Shown one piece after another: positions 7,667 to 13,097 of a stretch of 13,097 nt of DNA (position 1 is its first letter; every line of letters starts with the position of its first letter). The DNA is from JBDSKH01 sp050245915 (GTDB lineage Bacteria > Actinomycetota > Actinomycetes > Actinomycetales > Microbacteriaceae). The notes below the pieces were generated by a model that saw nothing but the letters and a program-made list of their open reading frames with translations, searched no databases and had not been told where the DNA came from. The stretch spans positions 1 through 13,097 of the forward strand of contig JBFWWZ010000059.1 of NCBI GenBank assembly GCA_050245915.1. Direction: 5' to 3'. The translations under genes and the position numbers were made by a program.

Positions 7667-8863
7667 CTACCCCAGCACCGCCGCCGTCAGCCTCGACAGC
7701 GGCTCGGCGAGGGCGTTGACGGCGTCGGACAGCTCATTGCGCTGCGCATCGCTCACCTGGTCGTACGGGGTGAAGCCGTCGCCGACGCTGCCGTACCCGT
7801 CGAGCAGGGCGTTCAGGGCGTCGAACCGGTCCTGGATCTCGCTGACCAGATCACCCTCGCCCTTCAGCTCGGCGATCGCCGTCACGGTGCCGAACGCGAC
7901 CTCGGCGCCCTGCACGTTCGCCGCGAAGTCGGTGAGGTCGGTGTGCGACCACCAGTCCTCCTCGCCCGAGATCTTGCCGACGGCGACCTCGTCGAGCAGG
8001 CCGATGGCGCCGTTGGAGATGTCGGCGAGGCTCACCGTGAAGTCGCTCGCGGAGACGAGGTCGGAGAGGTCTTGCACATCGCTTTTCAGCCGGTCGGCCA
8101 ACTCCTGACGCTGCGCGGGCGTCGACGGAGCCCAGTCGAGCAGCGCGCTCGTACCGTCCGAGTTGAGGTCGCCGGCGGCCGGCGGCCACAGGTCCTTCTC
8201 CATGCGGTGGAAGCCGGTCCAGTCGAGCCCCTCGGCGACGGCATCGACCTCGCGGTAGTCGATCTTCGGGTCGAGGTCGCCGAACGCCTCGGCCGTGGGT
8301 TCGATGCGCTCGTAGAACACGCGCGCGCTCGCGTACAGCGACCGGGCGGTCTCGTCGTCACCCGCGGCGTACGCGTCGGCGAACGCGCCGACCGCGGGGA
8401 TCAGCTCGTCGGTCTGGGAGGCGATGTAGGCGACGTAGTCGGCGACCGCGGCATCGATCAGCTCCTGCTCGCCGGCGCCGGCGACGCTCGCCTCGCCCGT
8501 GACCGTGAACTCGGCGAGCCCGATGGGCGACCCCGCCATCCGGAACTTGCACGCCGTGTAGTAGGTGCCCGGCTGCAGCTGCACGGTGAACGTGGTGGTC
8601 CCGCCGGGGACCACGTTCTCTTTCTCGCCCACGATGCGCAGCCGGTCGTCGGCGAGGATCTCGAACTCGTTGACGTCGCTGCCCGAGTTCGTCAGCTCGA
8701 AGCTGACGCTGCCCGCCTCCGCGGTCGCCGGGGACACCTCGCACGCGTCGTCCGTGATGGCGACGGTGACCGTCGCGCTGCCGGCGGGTGCGTTGGGGAC
8801 GCATGCGGCCAGCGACATGGTGGCGAGCACGGCGGCGATGACGGCGGGCGGTCGGCGGCTCAT
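7667..8863 (-). CDS. efeO: EfeO, iron-binding lipoprotein with cupredoxin and imelysin-like domains
   Basis: A 398-residue iron-capture protein of the EfeUOB system. The lipobox LAAC gives lipidated Cys21, so it is membrane-anchored outside the cell. Residues about 28-125 form the cupredoxin-like domain, with Cys41, acidic residues near 66-68 and Cys105 as candidate metal ligands. Residues about 130-398 form the M75/imelysin-like four-helix domain with the HxxE motif HRME at 219-222, the characteristic metal site of EfeO/EfeM. This two-domain layout is the full E. coli EfeO type rather than the shorter EfeM. The ATG overlaps the efeU stop as ATGA and is preceded by a strong AAGGAG inside the end of efeU, so it can be initiated both by coupling and independently. 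The mature protein is strongly acidic. Confidence 0.95.
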   Translation of the reverse strand: MSRRPPAVIAAVLATMSLAACVPNAPAGSATVTVAITDDACEVSPATAEAGSVSFELTNSGSDVNEFEILADDRLRIVGEKENVVPGGTTTFTVQLQPGTYYTACKFRMAGSPIGLAEFTVTGEASVAGAGEQELIDAAVADYVAYIASQTDELIPAVGAFADAYAAGDDETARSLYASARVFYERIEPTAEAFGDLDPKIDYREVDAVAEGLDWTGFHRMEKDLWPPAAGDLNSDGTSALLDWAPSTPAQRQELADRLKSDVQDLSDLVSASDFTVSLADISNGAIGLLDEVAVGKISGEEDWWSHTDLTDFAANVQGAEVAFGTVTAIAELKGEGDLVSEIQDRFDALNALLDGYGSVGDGFTPYDQVSDAQRNELSDAVNALAEPLSRLTAAVLG

Positions 8864-9699
8864 TCGGCTCCTTCTGGGGTCACGGGGGCGGGGTGCGGGC
8901 GAACGCGGCTGACCCGCAGGAAGACGAGCAGGGTGACGACGACGTACGCGATCCAGACGGCGACCTGCAGCACGGTCGGCTCCGGGTCGAAGTTGAAGAC
9001 GCCGGCGAGCAGCGCCCCGTACCAGCTGGTCGGCGAGACCAGCCCGGAGACGTCATAGGCGTGCACGGTGATGCCCGGCACGACCCCGGCCTCCTGCAGG
9101 TCGCCGACGCCGTAGGCGAGCACCCCGGCGGCGATCACGATCAGGAGGATGCCGGTCCAGAAGAAGAACCGCCCGAGATCGATCCGCACCAGACCGCGGT
9201 AGATGAGATACGCGAGCACGACGGCGATCAGGATGCCGAGAACGGCACCCAGCGTGCCGAGCGCCGCGTCCGCCCCGGCATTGACGCTCGCCCACACGAA
9301 CAGCGCGGTCTCGACGCCTTCGCGGCCGACGCTGACGATGCCGAGCACGATCAGCGCGGCGGCCGAGCGCTGGACGGCCCTGTCGGCATCCGCCCGCAGT
9401 TGTGCGCTGAGGCCGCGGGCGTGCCGCGCCATCCAGAACGTCATCCAGGTGACCATGCCGACGGCGACGATCGAGAGCGAGCCGCCGAGGATCTCCTGCG
9501 CCTGGAAGCTGAGGGTGCTCGGCCCGAAGGTGAGCACCGCACCGACGATGAGCGACAGCAGCACGGCGCCGCCGATGCCGATCCAGAGCCGGGGGAGCAC
9601 ATCGCGCCGGCCGATCCGGTGCAGGTAGGCGACGAGGATGCCGACCACGAGACCCGCCTCGAGGCCTTCACGCAGGCCGATCAGGACGTTCGCGAGCAC
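8860..9699 (-). CDS. efeU: EfeU, FTR1-family iron permease
   Basis: A 279-residue polytopic membrane protein of the oxidase-dependent iron transporter family (FTR1), which moves ferric iron into the cell. Two REGxE motifs, the iron-binding hallmark, are present: REGLE at 10-14 in the first helix and REGVE at 126-130 in the fourth. Hydrophobic stretches near 1-24, 39-59, 70-91, 113-137, 147-167, 178-198 and 243-261 give about seven membrane helices, as expected. The GTG start at 9699 is chosen because it gives the standard N-terminus MLANVLIGLREGLE. It is the first gene of efeUOB, overlaps efeO by four bases, and has only a weak ribosome site. A DtxR/IdeR-like iron box lies about 45-60 bases upstream, so iron repression is likely. 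Confidence 0.95.
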   Translation of the reverse strand: MLANVLIGLREGLEAGLVVGILVAYLHRIGRRDVLPRLWIGIGGAVLLSLIVGAVLTFGPSTLSFQAQEILGGSLSIVAVGMVTWMTFWMARHARGLSAQLRADADRAVQRSAAALIVLGIVSVGREGVETALFVWASVNAGADAALGTLGAVLGILIAVVLAYLIYRGLVRIDLGRFFFWTGILLIVIAAGVLAYGVGDLQEAGVVPGITVHAYDVSGLVSPTSWYGALLAGVFNFDPEPTVLQVAVWIAYVVVTLLVFLRVSRVRPHPAPVTPEGAE

Positions 9700-9741
9700 G
9701 TGGGGCTTTCGGGAGAGGGTTTGACGAGAACGGGTGCTCAG

Positions 9742-9760
9742 TTTGGTGAGGCTACCCTTA
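9742..9760. promoter_or_regulatory. DtxR/IdeR-type iron box in the efeUOB promoter
   Basis: The 19 bases TTTGGTGAGGCTACCCTTA match 15 of 19 positions of the DtxR/IdeR consensus TTAGGTTAGSCTAACCTAA by my own base-by-base comparison. The central GGCTA and both flanking G/C blocks are kept. It lies 43 bases upstream of the efeU start and covers a minus-strand -10 hexamer (TAGCCT, 9754-9749), the expected position for an iron-loaded repressor. The regulator itself is not in the window. Binding is inferred from the match and from the iron-uptake genes it precedes. Confidence 0.75.
9749..9754 (-). promoter_or_regulatory. Candidate -10 box of the efeUOB promoter inside the iron box
   Basis: On the minus strand TAGCCT fits TAnnnT and lies inside the iron box. 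It would give a leader of roughly 40 bases before the GTG at 9699. No good -35 is visible. TAGGCT at 9774-9769 on the same strand is an alternative hexamer. Confidence 0.35.
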
Positions 9761-9775
9761 CTAGGTCGAGCCTAG
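9761..9775. promoter_or_regulatory. Second palindrome (CTAGG-5-CCTAG) next to the iron box
   Basis: CTAGG and CCTAG are perfect inverted arms around five bases, beginning immediately after the iron box ends. The arms resemble the TTAGG/CCTAA half-sites of DtxR boxes, but the spacing is shorter and the overall match poor. It lies where the -35 of the rightward promoter (-10 at 9787-9792) would be. It may be a second or degenerate repressor site affecting the rightward genes. Confidence 0.4.
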
Positions 9776-9786
9776 AGCGCCCGGGC

Positions 9787-9804
9787 TATGGTGTCCAGCG
9801 GAGG
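9787..9804 (+). promoter_or_regulatory. -10 box and ribosome binding site for the small membrane protein gene
   Basis: TATGGT at 9787-9792 is a good -10 hexamer. GGAGG at 9800-9804 is a strong Shine-Dalgarno five bases before the ATG at 9810. This is the only plus-strand gene here with a canonical ribosome site and a real leader. It is divergent from efeU, and the two promoters share about 110 bases. Confidence 0.55.
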
Positions 9805-9809
9805 TCCCC

Positions 9810-10187
9810 ATGGAGAACGGATGGGATCGCGCGACGATCCTCACCGCGGCGCTCGCATCGCTCTTCGCGCTGCTCATCGGCGGAACCGTCGGCTTCCTCG
9901 CCACGTTCACCCACCGCCAGGCCCCACCGTGGGGTCTCCTCGCCGGCCTCGCCGTCATCGCCGCCCTCGTCGCCGGATTCCGCCTCGTCTTCGACAGCCG
10001 TGCCATCGCCGCCGCCGCAGGCATCGGGGCGGTCGCGGCCACCGCCGTCCTGACGCTCCCGGGCGCCGGCGGCACCGTGTTCGTCGTCGGCGATCCCCTC
10101 GGATACGCCTGGGCGCTCGGACCCGCCCTGCTCACCGCGGCCATCGTGCTCTGGCCCCGTCGGCGTCGGCCTAGGATGGAGACGTGA
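9810..10187 (+). CDS. Small four-helix membrane protein, DUF6113-like
   Basis: A 125-residue integral membrane protein of unknown function. Four hydrophobic segments at about 10-31, 42-61, 65-83 and 98-115 are joined by short loops. A basic tail (PRRRRPR) after the last helix should be cytoplasmic, placing both ends inside. The size, helix pattern and position directly before the 7Fe ferredoxin and dapC fit the DUF6113 family, which in other actinobacteria lies between mshB and fdxA. That assignment comes from context and memory, not from a search. The start is decided by the strong GGAGG. The stop overlaps the ferredoxin start as GTGA, and its last codons contain the ferredoxin -10 box. No catalytic residues are recognisable. 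Confidence 0.78.
   Translation: MENGWDRATILTAALASLFALLIGGTVGFLATFTHRQAPPWGLLAGLAVIAALVAGFRLVFDSRAIAAAAGIGAVAATAVLTLPGAGGTVFVVGDPLGYAWALGPALLTAAIVLWPRRRRPRMET
10172..10177 (+). promoter_or_regulatory. -10 box of a probable leaderless ferredoxin promoter inside the upstream gene
   Basis: TAGGAT lies in the last codons of the small membrane protein gene. Six bases separate it from the ferredoxin GTG at 10184, so transcription would start at the start codon. The GGAG at 10178-10181 is only two bases from the GTG, too close for normal use. This internal promoter would allow ferredoxin and dapC to be expressed independently of the upstream gene. No clear -35 is visible. Confidence 0.5.
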
Positions 10188-10516
10188 CATACGTCATCGC
10201 CCTTCCCTGCGTCGATCTCAAAGACCGGGCCTGCATCGACGAATGCCCGGTCGACTGCATCTACGAAGGCGACCGGATGCTCTACATCCACCCCGATGAG
10301 TGCGTCGACTGCGGCGCCTGCGAGCCCGTCTGCCCCGTCGAGGCGATCTACTACGAAGACGATCTGCCCGAGCAGTGGTCCGACTACTACACGGCCAACG
10401 TCGAGTTCTTCAGCGAGACCGGCGTCGGATCGCCGGGCGGCGCCGCAAAGGTCGGCGTCATCGCGGGCGACCACTCCCTGATCAAGGCCCTCCCCCCGCA
10501 GGAAGTCGCGCACTAG
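10184..10516 (+). CDS. fdxA: Seven-iron ferredoxin (3Fe-4S plus 4Fe-4S)
   Basis: A 110-residue cytoplasmic electron carrier of the actinobacterial FdxA/FdxC type. Cys9, Cys17, Cys21 and Cys25, then Cys40, Cys43, Cys46 and Cys50, form the two-cluster pattern. Motifs are ACIDECPVDCIYEG and then HPDECVDCGACEPVCPVEAIYYED. The protein closely resembles the mycobacterial 7Fe ferredoxins, including the C-terminal extension with a GSPGGAAKVG segment. The length is normal. The GTG start overlaps the upstream stop by four bases and is supported by the standard TYVIA N-terminus. Possible partners are ferredoxin-dependent oxidoreductases and P450s encoded elsewhere. The link with dapC just downstream is conserved in actinobacteria, but its functional reason is unclear. 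Confidence 0.96.
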   Translation: MTYVIALPCVDLKDRACIDECPVDCIYEGDRMLYIHPDECVDCGACEPVCPVEAIYYEDDLPEQWSDYYTANVEFFSETGVGSPGGAAKVGVIAGDHSLIKALPPQEVAH

Positions 10517-10536
10517 GTGTCGGCAGTGCTGCTCTG

Positions 10537-11634
10537 ATGCTGGCCCTCCCCGACTTCCCGTGGGACTCGCTGCTCCCGCACCGCGAGCAGGCTGCCGCCC
10601 ACCCCGACGGCATCGTCGACCTCGCCATCGGGTCGCCCGTCGACCCCACCCCGCAGAGCATCCAGGATGCCCTGGCCGCCTCGAGCGACACCCCCGGCTA
10701 CCCGCAGACCGCCGGCACCGCCGGGCTGCGTCAGGCGATCGTGGACCGGTACGCCCGCCGGCACGGCGTCACCGTGGAACCGGCGAACGTGATGCCCACC
10801 ATCGGCTCGAAAGAGCTCGTGGCGCTGATGCCGACCCTGCTCGGCCTCGGTCGCGGTGACATCGTCGTGCAGCCCACCCTCGCGTACCCGACCTACGCCG
10901 TCGGAGCCGCGGTGGTCGGCGCGACCGCGGTCGCCACCGACGAACCGGACGACTGGCCCGACGGAACGCGGCTCGTCTGGCTCAACAGCCCGGGCAACCC
11001 CGACGGACGCGTGTGGGACGTCGAGCACCTGCGCCGCGCCGTGCGCCGTGCACGCGACATGGGTGCGGTGATCGCCTCCGACGAGTGCTACACCGAGCTG
11101 AACTGGGCGGGCGACGGCCCCACCACGACGATCCTCGACCCCCGCGTCATCGGCGACTCGCGTCGTCTCACCCTGTCGGTCGGCTCGCTCAGCAAGAGCT
11201 CCAACCTCGCCGGCTACCGCGCCGGTTACGCCGCCGGCTGCAGCGACCTGATCGGCGAGCTGCTGCAGGCACGCAAACACCTCGGCCTGATCCCACCGGC
11301 GCCCGTGCAGGCCGCGATGGTCGCCGCCCTCGGCGACGACGACGCCGTCGACGCCCAGCGTGCGCGGTACCGCGCGCGCCGGGTGCGGCTGCTCGCCGCG
11401 CTCGAGACCGCCGGCTTCCGGATCGACGAGAGCTCCGCGGGCCTCTACCTCTGGGCGACGCGGGGTGAGGATGCCTGGGCGACCGTCAGCACGCTCGCCG
11501 GCCACGGCATCCTGGTCACCCCGGGCACCTTCTACGGCGCCGCGGGGGCCTCCCACGTGCGTATCTCGCTGACCGCCACCGACGAGCGGATCGACGCGGC
11601 GGCCCGTCGTTTGGAGCAGCTCTCCAAGGGCTGA
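10537..11634 (+). CDS. dapC: Succinyl-diaminopimelate aminotransferase DapC (class I/II, PLP)
   Basis: A 365-residue PLP enzyme of aminotransferase fold type I. In the succinylase route to meso-diaminopimelate and lysine it converts N-succinyl-2-amino-6-oxopimelate and glutamate to N-succinyl-LL-diaminopimelate and 2-oxoglutarate. Visible motifs are LPDFPWDSL and DLAIGSPVDPTP at the N-terminus, NSPGNPDG at 150-157 (Asn150 region contacts PLP), SDEC at 181-184, the Schiff-base Lys220 in SLSKSSNLAGYRAGY with Arg228, and the carboxylate-binding Arg342. The ATG at 10537 matches the family N-terminus; the open frame upstream is the ferredoxin in another frame. It begins 20 bases after the ferredoxin stop, with no good ribosome site, so read-through from the ferredoxin promoter is likely. 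Position after the 7Fe ferredoxin separates it from other class I aminotransferases. Confidence 0.92.
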   Translation: MLALPDFPWDSLLPHREQAAAHPDGIVDLAIGSPVDPTPQSIQDALAASSDTPGYPQTAGTAGLRQAIVDRYARRHGVTVEPANVMPTIGSKELVALMPTLLGLGRGDIVVQPTLAYPTYAVGAAVVGATAVATDEPDDWPDGTRLVWLNSPGNPDGRVWDVEHLRRAVRRARDMGAVIASDECYTELNWAGDGPTTTILDPRVIGDSRRLTLSVGSLSKSSNLAGYRAGYAAGCSDLIGELLQARKHLGLIPPAPVQAAMVAALGDDDAVDAQRARYRARRVRLLAALETAGFRIDESSAGLYLWATRGEDAWATVSTLAGHGILVTPGTFYGAAGASHVRISLTATDERIDAAARRLEQLSKG

Positions 11635-11653
11635 TCGCCTTCCTTGGCGATTA
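11632..11653 (+). terminator. Hairpin after dapC, possible weak terminator
   Basis: ATCGCC (11634-11639) and GGCGAT (11646-11651) pair perfectly around six bases. The stem can extend outward through a G-T wobble and a T-A pair to eight pairs, starting at the dapC stop codon. No T-run follows, so it is not a classic intrinsic terminator, although actinobacterial terminators often lack one. Its end abuts the proposed gltA -35. Confidence 0.45.
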
Positions 11654-11682
11654 CGACAGTGTTCACAGGCCCCCGGTAGGCT
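11653..11682 (+). promoter_or_regulatory. Probable leaderless promoter of gltA
   Basis: The -10 TAGGCT is at 11677-11682. A partial -35, ACGACA at 11653-11658, shares the last four bases of TTGACA at 18-base spacing. Six bases separate the -10 from the GTG at 11689, and there is no Shine-Dalgarno in the interval, so transcript and coding region should start together. Confidence 0.55.
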
Positions 11683-11688
11683 GTATTC

Positions 11689-12975
11689 GTGAGCGACTCC
11701 GATAAGGTCACCTTCTCCCACGACGGGACCGCCCACGAGTTCCCCGTCGTCCGCGCCGTCGACGGCCGCGACAGCGTCGACATCGGCGGCTTCATGGCGA
11801 AGACCGGCCTCACCACCCTCGATCAGGGCTTCGTCAACACCGCGGCGACGAAGAGCGCCATCACCTACATCGACGGCGACGCCGGCATCCTGCGCTACCG
11901 CGGCTACGCCATCGAAGACCTCGCCGCGAACTCGACCTATCTCGAGGTCGCCTGGCTGCTCATCTACGGCAACCTGCCGACCGCGACCGAGCTCGAGGAG
12001 TTCAGCGAGAAGGTCCGGCGCCACACCCTGCTGCACGAAGACCTGAAGCGGTTCTTCTCCGCCCTGCCGCACACCGCCCACCCGATGTCGGTGCTGTCAT
12101 CCGCGGTGTCCGCGCTCTCCACCTACTACGAGGACTCGCTCGACCCGCACGACCCCGAGATGGTCGAGATCTCGACCGTCCGGCTGCTGGCGAAGCTCCC
12201 CGTGATCGCCGCCTACGCGCACAAGAAGTCGCTCGGCCAGGCGTTCCTCTACCCGGACAACTCGCTGAACTTCATCGAGAACTTCCTGAAGCTGAACTTC
12301 GGCAACCTCGCCGAGCTCTATGAGGTCAACCCGGTGCTGGTGAAGGCTCTCGATCGCCTGCTGATCCTGCACGAGGATCACGAGCAGAACGCCTCCACCT
12401 CGACGGTGCGGCTCGTCGGGTCGACGGAGGCCAACATCTTCGCCTCGATCTCCGCCGGCATCAACGCGCTCTACGGCCCCCTGCACGGCGGCGCCAACGA
12501 GGCGGTGCTCAAGATGCTGGCCGGCATCCGCGAATCGGGCGAGAGCGTTCAGCACTTCGTCGACCGCGTGAAGAACAAAGAAGACGGCGTGAAGCTCATG
12601 GGCTTCGGGCATCGCGTCTACAAGAACTTCGACCCGCGGGCGAAGGTCGTGAAAGAGAGCGCCGACGAGGTGCTCGCCGACCTCGGGGTGAGCGACCCGC
12701 TGCTCGACATCGCCCGCGAGCTCGAGCAGGTGGCGCTCGCCGACGACTACTTCATCGAGCGCAAGCTCTACCCCAACATCGACTTCTACACCGGCGTCAT
12801 CTACAAGGCGATGGGCTTCCCGACCCGCATGTTCACCGTTCTCTTCGCCATCGGCCGGCTGCCCGGCTGGATCGCGCACTGGCGCGAGGCGAACAGCGAC
12901 CCGGCGACCAAGATCGGCCGTCCGCAGCAGCTGTACATCGGCGAGCCCGCGCGCGACTGGCCTGCCACGCGCTAG
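11689..12975 (+). CDS. gltA: Citrate synthase, type II (hexameric-type)
   Basis: A 428-residue cytoplasmic enzyme that condenses acetyl-CoA and oxaloacetate to citrate, the entry step of the TCA cycle. The catalytic triad is intact: His266 in GPLHGGANE, His308 in MGFGHRVYKNFDPRA and Asp365 in YPNIDFYTG. Its length and the N-terminal domain of about 50 residues ahead of the core match the long E. coli-like type rather than the short archaeal or 2-methylcitrate type. The GTG start lies six bases behind a -10 box. The C-terminus reads IGRPQQLYIGEPARDWPATR, and its TAG stop lies within GCTAGC, directly against the left end of an insertion sequence. The coding region itself looks undamaged; any effect of the insertion would be on downstream transcription. 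Confidence 0.97.
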   Translation: MSDSDKVTFSHDGTAHEFPVVRAVDGRDSVDIGGFMAKTGLTTLDQGFVNTAATKSAITYIDGDAGILRYRGYAIEDLAANSTYLEVAWLLIYGNLPTATELEEFSEKVRRHTLLHEDLKRFFSALPHTAHPMSVLSSAVSALSTYYEDSLDPHDPEMVEISTVRLLAKLPVIAAYAHKKSLGQAFLYPDNSLNFIENFLKLNFGNLAELYEVNPVLVKALDRLLILHEDHEQNASTSTVRLVGSTEANIFASISAGINALYGPLHGGANEAVLKMLAGIRESGESVQHFVDRVKNKEDGVKLMGFGHRVYKNFDPRAKVVKESADEVLADLGVSDPLLDIARELEQVALADDYFIERKLYPNIDFYTGVIYKAMGFPTRMFTVLFAIGRLPGWIAHWREANSDPATKIGRPQQLYIGEPARDWPATR

Positions 12976-12976
12976 C
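12971..12976. other. GCTAGC target site of the insertion sequence, containing the gltA stop
   Basis: IS481 itself is known to prefer NCTAGN targets and to duplicate six bases. GCTAGC fits exactly, contains the gltA TAG stop (12973-12975), and is followed at once by TGT, a typical element end. The second copy of the duplication would lie beyond the window. Confidence 0.55.
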
Positions 12977-13012
12977 TGTACTCGGTCAGATCGTTGGTGA
13001 CGCGGGGGTGAG

Positions 13013-13065
13013 GAGAAGGCCTCCATTCTGAGTGGTGTCTAGATCACTCGAAGGAAGGCCTTCTC
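13013..13065 (+). promoter_or_regulatory. Leader hairpin of the transposase covering part of its ribosome site
   Basis: GAGAAGGCCT (13013-13022) is the exact reverse complement of AGGCCTTCTC (13056-13065). Inside it, GAGTG (13030-13034) pairs with CACTC (13045-13049), extendable by a G-T and a T-A pair. The Shine-Dalgarno GGAAGG (13053-13058), eight bases before the ATG, is partly in the 3' arm. Transcripts entering from gltA could fold and block transposase translation. Confidence 0.55.
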
Positions 13066-13066
13066 T

Positions 13067-13097
13067 ATGTCTCACGTTAGGGCGCGACTGGCTCCGG
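13067..13097 (+). CDS. Transposase, IS481-like, N-terminal fragment at window end
   Basis: Ten codons and one base are visible, reading MSHVRARLAP. This opening (Met-Ser-His, a basic residue, then ARL) is what I know from actinobacterial IS481 transposases, whose DNA-binding helix-turn-helix follows directly. A clear GGAAGG ribosome site lies eight bases upstream. The frame is open to the window edge. The catalytic DDE core would be beyond it, so whether the gene is intact cannot be judged. With so few residues the family call rests equally on the CTAG target and TGT end. Confidence 0.6.
   Translation, partial: MSHVRARLAP

Larger units (their letters stand above)
12977..13097 (+). mobile_element. 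Left end of a probable IS481-family insertion sequence (cut by window end)
   Basis: The region begins TGTACTCGG directly after GCTAGC. It runs through an untranslated leader with a large inverted repeat to the start of a transposase at 13067. The TGT end, CTAG target and transposase N-terminus together indicate the IS481 family. The terminal inverted repeat cannot be delimited because the right end is outside the window. Confidence 0.62.

Noticed and set aside
7461..8108. Plus-strand frame over the efeB/efeO junction
   Set aside because: It is antisense to the Tat signal of efeB and the C-terminus of efeO, with no signal or motif of its own.
8893..10053. Long plus-strand frame (386 codons) across efeU and the iron box
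   Set aside because: It is antisense to efeU with its two REGxE motifs, and runs through the promoter region and the small membrane protein gene. Composition is of shadow type (Asp/Arg/Glu/His-rich).
10300..10536. Upstream extension of the dapC frame
   Set aside because: It overlaps the ferredoxin in another frame and is Arg-rich. The family N-terminus begins at the ATG at 10537.
10513..12081. Long minus-strand frame across dapC and gltA
   Set aside because: It is antisense to two intact enzymes with catalytic residues and has no recognisable motif or start signal.
12097..13026. Minus-strand frame across the end of gltA and the insertion-sequence leader
   Set aside because: It is antisense to gltA and ends without family features. 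It begins in the leader inverted repeat of the insertion sequence.
1..13097. tRNA, rRNA or riboswitch genes
   Set aside because: I saw no cloverleaf with a T-loop GTTCGA-type core and no conserved riboswitch core in the short intergenic gaps, almost all of which are under 120 bases.

Overview
The window is high-GC chromosomal DNA, very probably from an actinobacterium of the Microbacteriaceae (Microbacterium-like). The grounds are the codon usage, the frequent GTG starts, the seven-iron FdxA/FdxC-type ferredoxin followed by DapC, the actinobacterial-type citrate synthase, and several TAnnnT -10 boxes lying directly in front of start codons (leaderless transcripts). Almost all of it is ordinary core genome. 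I see no clear new defence or biosynthetic system. The unusual material is regulatory and structural.

Layout. (1) 37-3473 (+): two translationally coupled extracytoplasmic solute-binding lipoproteins of family 5; the second resembles the LpqW-like protein that accompanies typA in other actinobacteria. (2) 3486-5393 (+): typA/bipA, the ribosome-associated GTPase. (3) 5425-6335 (+): a tandem, coupled pair of small paralogous lipoproteins of unknown function. (4) 6332-6439: a 38-bp tandem repeat of three copies at a convergent gene junction. (5) 6408-9699 (-): a compact efeU-efeO-efeB elemental iron uptake operon (FTR1-type permease, periplasmic-type EfeO lipoprotein, Tat-exported DyP peroxidase). 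A very good DtxR/IdeR-type iron box (9742-9760) lies in its promoter. (6) 9810-11634 (+): a small four-helix membrane protein (DUF6113-like), the 7Fe ferredoxin fdxA, and dapC (succinyl-diaminopimelate aminotransferase, lysine/peptidoglycan pathway). (7) 11689-12975 (+): gltA, citrate synthase. (8) 12977-13097: the left end and first ten codons of a probable IS481-family insertion sequence, inserted at a GCTAGC site that contains the gltA stop codon; the element runs off the window.

How the genes work together. The efe operon captures, oxidises and imports iron under probable iron repression; the lipoproteins and binding proteins are surface-exposed. TypA, ferredoxin, DapC and citrate synthase are housekeeping functions. 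Gene packing is tight: four neighbouring pairs overlap by exactly four bases (GTGA or ATGA), and no gene-free stretch exceeds about 120 bases. In other actinobacteria typA, an lpqW-like gene, mshB, a DUF6113-like membrane protein, fdxC and dapC lie in one neighbourhood. Here efeUOB and the small-lipoprotein pair occupy the place where mshB would be expected.
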